A DNA stretch of 27,282 nucleotides. Origin: an uncultured Desulfuromonadales bacterium. Lineage in GTDB: Bacteria > Desulfobacterota > Desulfuromonadia > Desulfuromonadales > Geopsychrobacteraceae. Shown in pieces: positions 7,619 to 15,531 of the stretch. The notes below the pieces were generated by a model that saw nothing but the letters and a program-made list of their open reading frames with translations, had not been told where the DNA came from and did no database searches. The translations under genes and the position numbers were made by a program. Location: the NCBI GenBank assembly GCA_947259685.1, contig CAMYNC010000072.1, forward strand, positions 1 to 27,282, written 5' to 3'. Every line of letters begins with the position of its first letter. Position 1 is the stretch's first letter.

Positions 7619-7738
7619 ATGGAAAAGAAGTTCGAAGCTGAGCAGGAAGAAACCGAAACCTGTAACGAAGAGCCCCAGATTCTGGAAGAAATCCAGGTCG
7701 AAGAGCTCGCTATCGACGGCATCTGCGGGGTGTACTGA
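7619..7738 (+). CDS. mftA: Mycofactocin precursor peptide MftA
   Basis: This 39-residue peptide is the ribosomal precursor of mycofactocin. It has a strongly acidic leader (13 Glu in total) and the diagnostic C-terminus IDGICGVY, whose last two residues, Val38 and Tyr39, become the cofactor core. The radical SAM enzyme MftC decarboxylates and cross-links them, and the leader is recognised by MftB. AAGGAG lies 8 bases before the ATG. The stop is followed after one base by mftB. The leader has one extra Cys (C15). It is short enough to be missed by gene callers. Confidence 0.95.
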   Translation: MEKKFEAEQEETETCNEEPQILEEIQVEELAIDGICGVY

Positions 7739-7739
7739 G

Positions 7740-8027
7740 ATGGCTGCGGCAGGCATTCAATTGCATCCCGCCTGCCGCGTGCGGCAGGAAGGCATTCAAT
7801 TGCATCCCGCCTGCCGCGTGCGGCAGGAAGGGTTCGGCCTCCTGTTTTACGATTTACGGGGGCCGCGCCTTCTCTTCGCCGAAACCGGCAGTCTTCTGCC
7901 CGGCGACTTTTTTGAGTCGCCTCGTGGGCGAGATGAACTTCCGAACGGTTTAACCGCGCAGCAAAAAAATGTGCTGCAGAATTTTATTACCAAGTTGCTG
8001 GAAAGGGGATTTCTCCGTGAGCAATAG
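7740..8027 (+). CDS. mftB: Mycofactocin peptide chaperone MftB with duplicated N-terminal segment
   Basis: MftB is the small RRE (PqqD-like) protein that binds the MftA leader and presents it to MftC. This copy has 95 residues. The segment HPACRVRQEGFGLLFYDLRGPRLLF matches the usual HPQVALRPEPFGALLYDF-type beta region, and the LTAQQKNVLQNFITKLLERGFL helices close the fold. Residues 5-17 are repeated exactly as 18-30, so it is 13 residues longer than expected at the N-terminus. The start lies one base after the mftA stop, and the end overlaps the mftC start by 11 bases, which indicates tight co-translation. Confidence 0.9.
   Translation: MAAAGIQLHPACRVRQEGIQLHPACRVRQEGFGLLFYDLRGPRLLFAETGSLLPGDFFESPRGRDELPNGLTAQQKNVLQNFITKLLERGFLREQ
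7752..7829 (+). repeat. 39-bp perfect tandem duplication within mftB
   Basis: The unit 7752-7790 is repeated exactly at 7791-7829, adding 13 codons in frame. Each unit ends in a palindrome (CCTGCCGC-GT-GCGGCAGG), and GCGGCAGG also occurs just before the first unit at 7746-7753. Slippage at the hairpin or recombination at GCGGCAGG could explain it. Perfect identity suggests a recent event or an assembly error. Confidence 0.95.
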
Positions 8028-9060
8028 ATATGTAGAAAAGGGCCTGCGCTCGCCGGTGAACCTGACTTGGGAAGTGACCTTGGCCTGCAACCTGCGCTGC
8101 CGTCACTGTCTGTCCTCTTCTGCTGAACCAGCAGCCAATGAACTAACCACTGAAGAGGCTCTGGCCTTGGTCGAGGAACTTTATCAGGAAAGAGTTTTTC
8201 AGATTAATTTCGGTGGCGGCGAACCGTTCATGCGCCCCGATTTTTTACAAATTATCGATGCCTGTCATGACCGGGGGATCATGACCTGTATCTCAACCAA
8301 CGGCACACTGTTCACTCCAGAACTAGTAGAGCGGCTCTCTCGCACCAACATGGTGGCCATCCAGGTCAGCCTTGATGGAGCGAAAAAAGAAACCTGCGAA
8401 GCGATCCGTGGCAAAGGGACCTATGAGGATGCCATCAAGGCGCTTGAGCTGTTGGCGCGCTCACCGATCCCGACCAGCATCAATACCGTGCTGACCCGTG
8501 ATAATGCTGAGGAAATTCAGGATCTGCAGACACTGGCAAACCAGCTTGGCGTGACCCTGCGGATCAGCCGTTTCCGTCCATCGGGCCGCGGGGCTGATAA
8601 TTGGGAAGAACTACGTCCGAATCCGACCCAGTTGCTTGAATTCTCCGACTGGTTGGCTGAAAACGAAAATATTCGCACCGGGGACAGCTTCTTCTCACTG
8701 ACAAGCCAGGAGCGGCAAGGATTGGGGTTAAATCTATGTGGCGCCTGCAAATTGACCTGCTGCGTCGGTCCGACCGGCAAGGTTTACCCCTGCGCTTTCT
8801 TGCAAAGCGACCGATTTGAAGCGGGCGACCTGCGCCAGAACAGCTTTAAAGAGATCTGGGATGATTCAGAGATTTTCGCTTCGTTCAGGGGGCTGCGGAT
8901 TCATTCCTGTGAAGACTGTAAGCGCTTCGATCAGTGCCATGGCGGCTGTCCGGCAGTTGCATATCATTTGAAGGAAGATATTGAAGGGGGCGATCCCGAG
9001 TGCCTGGAACGCTGTGTCACCTCGATCGCTGAAGAGAAGCAGAAGTTGGCCGTGGCCTGA
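8017..9060 (+). CDS. mftC: Mycofactocin radical SAM maturase MftC
   Basis: MftC uses S-adenosylmethionine and [4Fe-4S] clusters to decarboxylate the C-terminal Tyr of MftA and then form a C-C bond to Val. From the GTG at 8017 it has 347 residues, the usual family length. The radical SAM cluster motif is C24-x3-C28-x2-C31 (CNLRCRHC). GGGEPF follows in the SAM-binding strand. The SPASM region starts at C241 (CGACKLTCC) and ends with CEDCKRFDQCHGGC. The GTG overlaps the mftB end and has AAGGGG upstream; the ATG at 7969 would encode residues unlike the family. The next gene, mftF, starts 45 bases on. Confidence 0.95.
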   Translation: MSNRYVEKGLRSPVNLTWEVTLACNLRCRHCLSSSAEPAANELTTEEALALVEELYQERVFQINFGGGEPFMRPDFLQIIDACHDRGIMTCISTNGTLFTPELVERLSRTNMVAIQVSLDGAKKETCEAIRGKGTYEDAIKALELLARSPIPTSINTVLTRDNAEEIQDLQTLANQLGVTLRISRFRPSGRGADNWEELRPNPTQLLEFSDWLAENENIRTGDSFFSLTSQERQGLGLNLCGACKLTCCVGPTGKVYPCAFLQSDRFEAGDLRQNSFKEIWDDSEIFASFRGLRIHSCEDCKRFDQCHGGCPAVAYHLKEDIEGGDPECLERCVTSIAEEKQKLAVA

Positions 9061-9105
9061 TCAATTAATCTTTCAATCCAAAGGCCTATTTGGCAGGAGT
9101 CAACA

Positions 9106-10527
9106 GTGATCTATTGGCTGGCAGACGGAATCAGCATCGAAGATTCCGACCAAGGAAGTTTCCTGGTCGCCTCGCGGCCATTGCGGATGGTACGCTTGAA
9201 TCAGGCGCTGCTGAATATAGTGCAGCGCATGGAAGATGGGGGCGTCAAACCCAAATCTGCTGCTGAAACCAAGGTGCTGGAAACTCTGCTCAAAAGCGGC
9301 TTTGTCGAGCGTCGCTGGCAGGGGCTGGAGGATCTTCCGCATCTGCCCGCTGTCAGTATCGTCATCCCAGTTAAAGACCGCGCCGCTGATTTGCGCAACT
9401 GTTTGACTTCGCTGCAACAACTTGATTACCCGCAAGACCGGCTGGAAGTGATCGTCGTCGATGATGGTAGCACTGATGAAACCCCGCAGGTTGCCAAAGA
9501 GCTGGGCGCGGTTCTGGTCCCTTCTGGTGCAGTTGGTGGTGGCCCGGCTTTGGCGCGCAACCAGGGGGCAGCAACCGCCAGTGGAGAGATTCTGGCGTTT
9601 ATAGATTCCGACTGCACCGCCGCTGAAGATTGGCTGAGCGACTTACTGCCTGCGTTTAGCGATGAAAAACTCGCAGCAGTCGGTGGTTGGGTCGATGGCA
9701 TGCACCATGGATCAGCCCTGGATCGCTACGAGGCAGTCATGTCGAGCTTGAACCTGGGCCGGCGGGAACTGACTGGTGGAGCAGGGGGGGATACTTTCTA
9801 CCTGCCAAGTTGTAACCTGCTGATGCGTAAGCAGGCCTTTGTTGAGGCAGGTGGTTTTTGTGCCGATCTGCATGTCGGCGAAGATGTTGATCTCACCTGG
9901 CGGTTACGAGATGCTGGTTGGAAGATTCAATATCTCCCTGCCGGAACCGTTTATCATGCCCATCGCAGCAAAACCTGGCCGTTTATGAAGCGTCGGTTCG
10001 ACTATGGAACCTCGGAAGGGATGCTGCAGCAGCTGCATCCGGTGCGTGGTAAAAAGATGTTGCTGCCACCAATGCTGACCGCCATCTTGTTGCTGCTGGC
10101 AATCTCATTGCTGGGGCTGTCGCTGTTACCGCTTCCCTTTGCGGGTCTGTTATTGCTGTTGGACAGTATTCTGACCAAGCGCCGAATGAAGAAACAGGGG
10201 TTGCCGCTTTCGATCGAGAAAATTGTTGCGGCCCGTGGTCGAGCTGTCGGTAGTCTGGGGTATTATCTTGGTTACCATCTACTTCGCTACTATCTGTTGC
10301 CATTACTGCTGACCGCTTTACTTTATCCGCCTGCCGGTTTGCTGGTTCTGGCGATGGCTTCTGGCGTCGGGCTGGTCGATTTTCAGGTCCGACAAGTTCG
10401 CATGGATCTCCCAAGATTTTATTTGTATTACCTGCTTGAGCAACTCTCCTACGGCACTGGGGTCTTTTGGGGATGTTTTAGGCTCAGGAGCTTTGCCAGT
10501 TACCGGCTCGATTTGAACAAAGCCTGA
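9106..10527 (+). CDS. mftF: Mycofactocin glycosyltransferase MftF
   Basis: MftF adds glucose units to premycofactocin. This 473-residue protein has a GTG start with AGGAG 8 bases upstream. Residues 1-75 look like a small RRE/PqqD-like module (inference). Residues about 83-330 form a GT-A family 2 glycosyltransferase with VSIVIPVKDR, DDGSTDE (119-125), the metal-binding DSD (167-169) and the GEDVDLTWRLRDAGW acceptor block. The C-terminal third has two or more hydrophobic segments (about 319-350 and 390-430), so it is probably membrane-attached. It is directly downstream of mftC in one operon. Presence of MftF argues that the cofactor is glycosylated here as in mycobacteria. Confidence 0.9.
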   Translation: MIYWLADGISIEDSDQGSFLVASRPLRMVRLNQALLNIVQRMEDGGVKPKSAAETKVLETLLKSGFVERRWQGLEDLPHLPAVSIVIPVKDRAADLRNCLTSLQQLDYPQDRLEVIVVDDGSTDETPQVAKELGAVLVPSGAVGGGPALARNQGAATASGEILAFIDSDCTAAEDWLSDLLPAFSDEKLAAVGGWVDGMHHGSALDRYEAVMSSLNLGRRELTGGAGGDTFYLPSCNLLMRKQAFVEAGGFCADLHVGEDVDLTWRLRDAGWKIQYLPAGTVYHAHRSKTWPFMKRRFDYGTSEGMLQQLHPVRGKKMLLPPMLTAILLLLAISLLGLSLLPLPFAGLLLLLDSILTKRRMKKQGLPLSIEKIVAARGRAVGSLGYYLGYHLLRYYLLPLLLTALLYPPAGLLVLAMASGVGLVDFQVRQVRMDLPRFYLYYLLEQLSYGTGVFWGCFRLRSFASYRLDLNKA

Positions 10528-10543
10528 CATTCAGGGTGACTCC

Positions 10544-11680
10544 ATGGACAGAGTTAGGCTCATCAGCAAGCTAGTCTACAACGGTCTGCGCTATCGACTT
10601 CTGAAGTCCACCGGCCTGCCGGGGCGAATCGAGGCGATCAGCCTTGAGCTGACCCATCGCTGCTTCTGTCGCTGCCGGATGTGCAATATCTGGCAGATCC
10701 CCAATGAGGTGACTGATCTTCCCCTCACCGCCTGGACCCATCTATTATCTTCCGAAAGCCTGCGCGGCTTGCGCGAGTTGGATATCACCGGCGGCGAACC
10801 GTTTTTGCGCAACGATCTTGGGGAATTGCTCAATTGGATTTGTCAGAACAAAGAGGATAAATTTCCAAAGCTGAAAACTTTGGCAATTACCACGAACGCT
10901 ATTCTGACCAAACGAATCCTGGCGGTGGCTGAGGAGATTATCCCCGCTTTGCAGCAGCAGGGGATCGATCTGGTGCTGGCCTGCGGCATGGATGCGGTTG
11001 GCGATTTCCATGATCGTATCCGCAACTATTCCGGCGCCTGGGATAAACTCAGCGCGACACTTGATGCGCTGAAAATGCTGAAGAAGCGCTATCCCAACCT
11101 GATTCTGGGGATTAAAACGACTATAGTGCCGGAAAATGTCCAGCAACTTGAAAAAATCGCTGCATTTGCCCAAGAGCATGAGCTGTTCACCATTATTTCG
11201 CCGTGCATCATCACGGCCAACCGGTTCGGCAACGTCGACCTTCAAGATGATCTCAAATTCAGTGCGGAAGAGCTGGAATTGATCAAACGGTTTTATTCCC
11301 GGTCGGCTACGGTCTGGAAGGGACACAGTCAGACCCTGCGCCATTATCTTGAGACAGGAAAGGTGAACAAACCCTGTTCGGCAGGCTTTAATACCGTTTT
11401 TGTTCGCCACAATGGTGAGCTTTTCCCCTGCCCGTTGATTCGCTATCCGCTGGGAAATATCACCGAAACTGAGCTCGCCAAGCTGATAACCAGCCAGACT
11501 GCAAGCCATTTCCGGAAGCAGATTCTGAGCTTTTCTGAATGTCAAAGCTGTACCGAACCTGGGTTGGAACGACTCGCCTTGCCATTTGAGGGATTTACTT
11601 GTTTGCGGCATTTAACTGCCATGGGCTTTAAAGATTTTACCCAGCTGAGTAATGAGATGGGGCTTGGAAAATACTTTTAA
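10544..11680 (+). CDS. Radical SAM/SPASM-type protein in the mft operon
   Basis: This 378-residue enzyme has the radical SAM motif C40-x3-C44-x2-C47, a TGGEPFLRNDL SAM-binding strand, and a C-terminal SPASM-like set of cysteines (PCSAGFNTVF, FPCPL, ECQSC, then FTCL). Such proteins modify peptides or small molecules by radical chemistry. It starts 17 bases after mftF, and the whole set shares one promoter. It is not MftC, and canonical mft clusters have no second radical SAM gene. It might modify the mycofactocin core further, act on another peptide, or pair with the next two genes. The substrate is unknown. Confidence 0.85.
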   Translation: MDRVRLISKLVYNGLRYRLLKSTGLPGRIEAISLELTHRCFCRCRMCNIWQIPNEVTDLPLTAWTHLLSSESLRGLRELDITGGEPFLRNDLGELLNWICQNKEDKFPKLKTLAITTNAILTKRILAVAEEIIPALQQQGIDLVLACGMDAVGDFHDRIRNYSGAWDKLSATLDALKMLKKRYPNLILGIKTTIVPENVQQLEKIAAFAQEHELFTIISPCIITANRFGNVDLQDDLKFSAEELELIKRFYSRSATVWKGHSQTLRHYLETGKVNKPCSAGFNTVFVRHNGELFPCPLIRYPLGNITETELAKLITSQTASHFRKQILSFSECQSCTEPGLERLALPFEGFTCLRHLTAMGFKDFTQLSNEMGLGKYF

Positions 11681-11695
11681 CCGGAATGGATGCAG

Positions 11696-12442
11696 ATGGA
11701 AATCCTGGTAAGCATCGATGATACCGATAACCTGGATAGTCGCGGTACCGGTGAGTTGGCTGTCGACTTGACCCGTTTGATCGAAGACAGCAATTGGGGG
11801 CGCTGCAGCTTTATCTCGCGGCATCAACTCCTGGTACATCCTGATATCCCCTATACCTCGCACAACAGCTCCATGTGTTTCAGTGCTCAGGTTTGCGACG
11901 CGGCGGTGATCGGACAATTTATCGATTCAGCGGCCGAGTTCCTGATTCGGGAAGCTGCCCCCGGCTCCGATCCCGGGTTGTGCGTTGCCAAACTTTCTGA
12001 TTCTTTGGATCAGCAGCGGCTTATCAAGTTCGGTTCTCTGGCCAAACAACACGTGCTCTGTAAAGAAGACGCTTATGGACTTGCCAAAAAACAGGGGATT
12101 CATCTGTCAGAACATGGTGGCAGTGGGCAGGGGGTTATTGGGGCCTTGGCTGGGGTCGGGCTCAGGTTGGGTGGGAACGATGGCCGCTTGAAAGGCTGGC
12201 TTAATTTTTCCTGCAGGCAAGAGGTCTTAAGCGTTGCCGAGCTTTGTGCCCATCCCTATGTTGATCGAGTGCAGCAGATGAACGGGACTTCCATTGCTAT
12301 GGAAGAAAAGGTTTTCATTCGGGAGCGACCTAAAACTGTCCTGATCGATGGACAGTTGGTTTTGTTGGTCAATGCTGGGGCAGGTAACGGCAAGGGGGCA
12401 GGGTGGGAAACCTGCCATCGCCGGCAATTGAAAATTTATTAA
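11696..12442 (+). CDS. TiaS-like protein lacking the RNA-binding domains
   Basis: From the ATG at 11696 the protein has 248 residues; an ATG two codons earlier (11690) is also possible. It opens with VSIDDTDNLDSRGTG, a phosphate-binding pattern like the kinase domain of TiaS (tRNA-Ile2 agmatinylcytidine synthetase). Its later glycine-rich block GSGQGVIGALAGVGLRLGG also fits that fold. True TiaS is archaeal, about 420 residues, and has an OB fold and zinc ribbon that are missing here. Its function is therefore probably an ATP-dependent phosphorylation or ligation on a small molecule. It starts 15 bases after the radical SAM gene, so the two are likely linked in function. Confidence 0.65.
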   Translation: MEILVSIDDTDNLDSRGTGELAVDLTRLIEDSNWGRCSFISRHQLLVHPDIPYTSHNSSMCFSAQVCDAAVIGQFIDSAAEFLIREAAPGSDPGLCVAKLSDSLDQQRLIKFGSLAKQHVLCKEDAYGLAKKQGIHLSEHGGSGQGVIGALAGVGLRLGGNDGRLKGWLNFSCRQEVLSVAELCAHPYVDRVQQMNGTSIAMEEKVFIRERPKTVLIDGQLVLLVNAGAGNGKGAGWETCHRRQLKIY

Positions 12443-12463
12443 AAAAACACCAGGAGATAGTTC

Positions 12464-12664
12464 GTGCTGATTCTCAATGATGCGGGACAAAAAGAATTCG
12501 TTGGCGGCCAGGAAAACTGGAGAGCCGCGCAAAACTTGGCTGCAGCCTGTGCAGGCTTTCGTCCGGACGAAGACGACGAACAGTGCGACGAAGAGCGGCT
12601 GTCTTGTTACAATTGCCGCTATCGCCGCTGGACCGTAGAATCTTTCACCTGCATGGCGGCCTGA
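12464..12664 (+). CDS. Small cysteine-rich protein closing the mft operon
   Basis: This is a 66-residue protein with a GTG start and AGGAG 8 bases upstream. I do not recognise a named family. It has an acidic middle (PDEDDEQCDEE) followed by a CYNCRYRRW motif and a terminal Cys (C48, C51 and C63, with C29 and C41 upstream), so it may bind zinc or an iron-sulfur cluster. It lies 21 bases after the TiaS-like gene and 65 bases before a strong terminator, so it is the last gene of the operon. It could be a small electron carrier or a partner of the radical SAM enzyme; both are guesses. Confidence 0.65.
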   Translation: MLILNDAGQKEFVGGQENWRAAQNLAAACAGFRPDEDDEQCDEERLSCYNCRYRRWTVESFTCMAA

Positions 12665-12728
12665 AACGGGAACCAGCTCTAGCCCCTCAAACTTGATCTG
12701 GCAGACATTGTTTTTCGAAACTATGAAA

Positions 12729-12751
12729 GCCTCAGCCGTGCTGGCTGAGGC
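12729..12751. terminator. Terminator hairpin at the end of the mft operon
   Basis: GCCTCAGCC and GGCTGAGGC form a perfect 9-bp stem around a 5-base loop, 65 bases after the last plus-strand gene and about 70 bases past the stop of the minus-strand zinc-ribbon gene. TCTATT follows on the plus strand and TTTCAT on the minus strand, so it may stop both. Confidence 0.75.
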
Positions 12752-12823
12752 TCTATTAAGCGTCAAAGTTGGTGAGTTATAGGAAAACGGAATTATTTCC
12801 CCGGAACTCTTTTGCGCCTCAAT

Positions 12824-13324
12824 TTAGTACGACTTGCGAAAATGGGTTTTATGACAAGAGGGGCAGGGTGGAATCCGTACCGTTGATTTGAAATGCATCT
12901 CCTTGCCGCAATCCCTACAGGTCAAAGTTCCGGGGCTGGTCACTTCACCGGTTTTGAATTCAAGTACTTGCTCAGACTTGTCTGCCACCTCATTCAATAC
13001 ATCAGCAGCAGTTTTCAGCAGTTTCGACCAACCGCTTTGCATCCCGGCAACCACCCGGTGCGGCTCAACGGCATTAATCACCGCATCTCTTGCCTGTTGC
13101 GCTTGTTTGCTGATCTCGCTCAGGTCTCGGCGCAGGTAACTGCTAATTTTTTCGGCCTTCTCCCGGGTGTACTCACCACCGGAAGAGAGTTCCTCACTGG
13201 TCTTTTTGAGTGCTTCATCCAGAGTCTTGCGCCCTTCCTGCATCAACTCAGCAGCGCGATCAGCCATTTTTTGATACAGACCAACATCCTCATGTTCTTC
13301 AGGATTTCGTTTTTCGTCATTCAT
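12824..13324 (-). CDS. Helical protein with C-terminal zinc ribbon
   Basis: This 166-residue protein is mostly charged helix (residues about 15-125, likely coiled coil, rich in Lys, Glu and Ala). It ends in a zinc ribbon with C136-x2-C139 and C154-x2-C157. The layout resembles DUF1451-type proteins, which have an alpha-helical body and a rubredoxin-like zinc knuckle; their role is poorly known. AAGGAG precedes the ATG. It is a single gene on the minus strand, convergent with the mft operon. Confidence 0.75.
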   Translation of the reverse strand: MNDEKRNPEEHEDVGLYQKMADRAAELMQEGRKTLDEALKKTSEELSSGGEYTREKAEKISSYLRRDLSEISKQAQQARDAVINAVEPHRVVAGMQSGWSKLLKTAADVLNEVADKSEQVLEFKTGEVTSPGTLTCRDCGKEMHFKSTVRIPPCPSCHKTHFRKSY

Positions 13325-13447
13325 ATGCAGGCTCCTTCAAGACTTGGAAGATGATCACTGGTTCTTATTAAAAATAGTCTAGCAATAACTGAGCAGGTTG
13401 CCATCTTCGAAAAGCAAATAGTACCGACCCAGAAAAATTCTGGATTT

Positions 13448-13663
13448 TCAGTCTTTGCCTTCATCATCCGTATGCTTGGGGCCGCGTGGCAAAATCTTCA
13501 GTTCCGCACCCAATTCAGCAGCCATAAATTTAAGCTCGCTCATACGCAAGTGCTGTCCGTAGACCTTCAGGTCTACGCCTGAGACCGCCACCAGTTGGAA
13601 ACGCGGCGTTTTTGAGCCGTCGACATATTTTCTTCGCTGGCGGTAAAACAGTTTGCCGGGCAT
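13448..13663 (-). CDS. Small basic protein following the MoSto-like gene
   Basis: This is a 71-residue protein, basic in the first half (PGKLFYRQRRKYVDG) with a FQLVAVSGVDLKVYG strand pair, a short helix (MSELKFMAAELGAEL) and a charged tail. I do not recognise a family. It begins 11 bases after the stop of the MoSto-like gene with a clear AAAGGAG, so the two form an operon. It could be an accessory factor of the storage protein, but nothing in the sequence proves it. Confidence 0.7.
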   Translation of the reverse strand: MPGKLFYRQRRKYVDGSKTPRFQLVAVSGVDLKVYGQHLRMSELKFMAAELGAELKILPRGPKHTDDEGKD

Positions 13664-13674
13664 AGCAGACTCCT

Positions 13675-14484
13675 TTAGGAAACACGTATCGTTGTGCCGA
13701 CTTTTTCACCAAGGATCGCCTTTTTTATATTACCGCGATTGTGACCATTTACAATTTTGATCTCCTTAACGCAGTTGGCATCTTTCAGCAAATAGAGGAG
13801 CTTTGTTTCCATGACCATGTCTTCCATGTCGATTCGCAGCAGCTCTTCGACAGTGATTTCAGGGATCAGTTCGGCATCCGGGTTGATTCTTGGATCGGCA
13901 GTGAACAGTCCGTCAACATTTTTCACTAGAATGCAATTTTTGGCGCCAAGCACTTCCGCCATTAAAAAGGCCCCGGTGTCGGTGCGGTGTGGTGGAATCA
14001 GACCCATTTGCGGGGGATGTTCAAACAGCCCGTAGGGGGGGGTGCCGTGCATCACCGGCAATAGCCCCAGGTGTAACAGGGTCGGTAATTCCAACAGCTC
14101 GCCGGTCTTAACCCGCGTCCCTCCCCAGCGTGATAGCAGCAGGGCCACCATCTCGGCGTTCTGCTCACTGATCTTGCCGGCCAATTCGGCCAACACCCCG
14201 GTCGGCATGCCCAGATCGATGCCGATATCGAGAATATGCCGCACCCGCACACCGCCACCGGTGACCACCATGGTTTTGTGCTGCTTGGAGAGCTCACCAA
14301 TCTCTTCCAACAATGGCAAAACCACCTTGCGGCCATAATCGATTGCGCCGTGACCGCCGATTTTGATCACGTTTAAATCAGGCACGATTCTGAGCTGTTC
14401 GGTATTGGCGTGTTTTCTCATCAAACCTTTACGGACCAGGGTTTCGCCTTTCAGTGACGATTCCAGTTCACGTCGATTCTCCAT
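13675..14484 (-). CDS. Molybdenum storage protein-like amino acid kinase-fold subunit
   Basis: This 269-residue protein of the uridylate kinase-like amino acid kinase family is close in length and layout to MosB of Azotobacter. It shows VIKIGG (39-44), VVTGGGVRVRHILDIG (73-88), a GMPTGVLAEL block, PPYGLFEHPP, IPPHRTDTGAFLMAEV, and ILVKNVDGLFTADP. In Azotobacter, two such subunits form a hexamer that stores polyoxomolybdate clusters at the cost of ATP. Here only one gene is seen, so it would be a homo-oligomer or have another partner elsewhere. A related role with molybdate or tungstate is likely but not certain. A small protein gene follows in the same operon. AGGGG precedes the ATG. Confidence 0.8.
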   Translation of the reverse strand: MENRRELESSLKGETLVRKGLMRKHANTEQLRIVPDLNVIKIGGHGAIDYGRKVVLPLLEEIGELSKQHKTMVVTGGGVRVRHILDIGIDLGMPTGVLAELAGKISEQNAEMVALLLSRWGGTRVKTGELLELPTLLHLGLLPVMHGTPPYGLFEHPPQMGLIPPHRTDTGAFLMAEVLGAKNCILVKNVDGLFTADPRINPDAELIPEITVEELLRIDMEDMVMETKLLYLLKDANCVKEIKIVNGHNRGNIKKAILGEKVGTTIRVS

Positions 14485-14662
14485 GCTGGTATGCCCCTTA
14501 TTACAGTTGAAAATTCAGCAGATTTGAAAAAGGTTGAAGCTTGATCAATAATTTTAGCTTATTTTAAACAGGTTGCAGGTATCCCTGGATCAATAAGGGC
14601 ACAGAAAAGAATTCCGAACTCGATTTCACGGTTACACTTTTTAGTTCTATTTTGGAGTCACT

Positions 14663-15523
14663 TTGAATAACTGGTACCTGTTAAGTCTGGTTGCCTTACT
14701 GCTGTTGGGAACCCAGCGTTTTCTCTATAAGGTTGCCGCTGAAAAGCACTACAGCTCAGCCATGGTAACGGCGGTTTTTATGGCGACGGTCACGCTGTTA
14801 AGCGGCGTAGTGTTTTTCAGCTCTGGTGATACAGTCCAGAACCTGCCTGCGTTGTTGATGCTTTCCTTGCTGAATAGTTCCTCCTTCGCTTTTACCACCA
14901 TCGCTAATATCGAGGCTCTCAGGCATCTGCCGGCCGGCATCACCTTTCCGTTGACCCGCATGAGCCTAGTCCTGGTTATCCTGGTTTCGATCTTCTATTT
15001 TGGCGAAGATCTGGGGCGATGGCAGTGGCTGGGTATTCTCTTCGGTTTTGCGGTGGTGGCGGTGTTAGGCAAAGAGGCCAAAGGGCACAGCACTGCGGAT
15101 GGCAGCCTGCGGGCTGGCTTATTCTTTGTCGCGGTTTGCATTCTGTGCGGGGCGGTGGCTTCGATTTCCAGCAAACTGGCGGCTGAATCGACCAGCAAGG
15201 CAGGCTTCATGGCACTTTCATACCTTTTTGCCACCGGGTTTTCACTGCTGATTGAAAAACGCTGGGGCAAAGGATTGGGTGCCGGAAAAGGCAAAGGCAC
15301 GATCTGGTTGGGGATGCTGATGGGAGTGCTGAATTTTTTCGGTTTTTATGCGTTTTTGGCTGCACTTGCGAATGGCCCGCTGTCGTCGATCGCTTTGATT
15401 ACCGGGATGCATTTTGTCATCGCTATCATTTTGTCGATTCTGTTCTATCATGAACAGGTTACTCTGCGTCGCAGTCTAGGCATCGGCCTGACACTGCTGG
15501 CGGTATTTTTTCTGAAACAATAG
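14663..15523 (+). CDS. EamA/DMT-family transporter
   Basis: This 286-residue membrane protein has about ten hydrophobic helices in two EamA repeats (roughly 1-135 and 150-286), the drug/metabolite transporter layout. The start is TTG at 14663, supported by GGAG close upstream and by the first helix (NNWYLLSLVALLLLG) beginning there. The second half ends with the usual LGIGLTLLAVFFL helix. The substrate is unknown. The methyltransferase gene starts 8 bases after its stop, so they form an operon. Confidence 0.85.
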   Translation: MNNWYLLSLVALLLLGTQRFLYKVAAEKHYSSAMVTAVFMATVTLLSGVVFFSSGDTVQNLPALLMLSLLNSSSFAFTTIANIEALRHLPAGITFPLTRMSLVLVILVSIFYFGEDLGRWQWLGILFGFAVVAVLGKEAKGHSTADGSLRAGLFFVAVCILCGAVASISSKLAAESTSKAGFMALSYLFATGFSLLIEKRWGKGLGAGKGKGTIWLGMLMGVLNFFGFYAFLAALANGPLSSIALITGMHFVIAIILSILFYHEQVTLRRSLGIGLTLLAVFFLKQ

Positions 15524-15531
15524 GGTGAACA

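Noticed and set aside
10745..11611. Minus-strand frame of 288 codons opposite the second radical SAM gene
   Set aside because: It is a shadow of the radical SAM gene, whose cysteine motifs, spacing and Shine-Dalgarno are clear; the antisense translation has no recognisable fold.
11696..12442. Idea that this gene is the missing MftE creatininase-type peptidase
   Set aside because: It has the IDDTD pattern of TiaS-type proteins and none of the metal-binding His/Glu pattern of creatininases.
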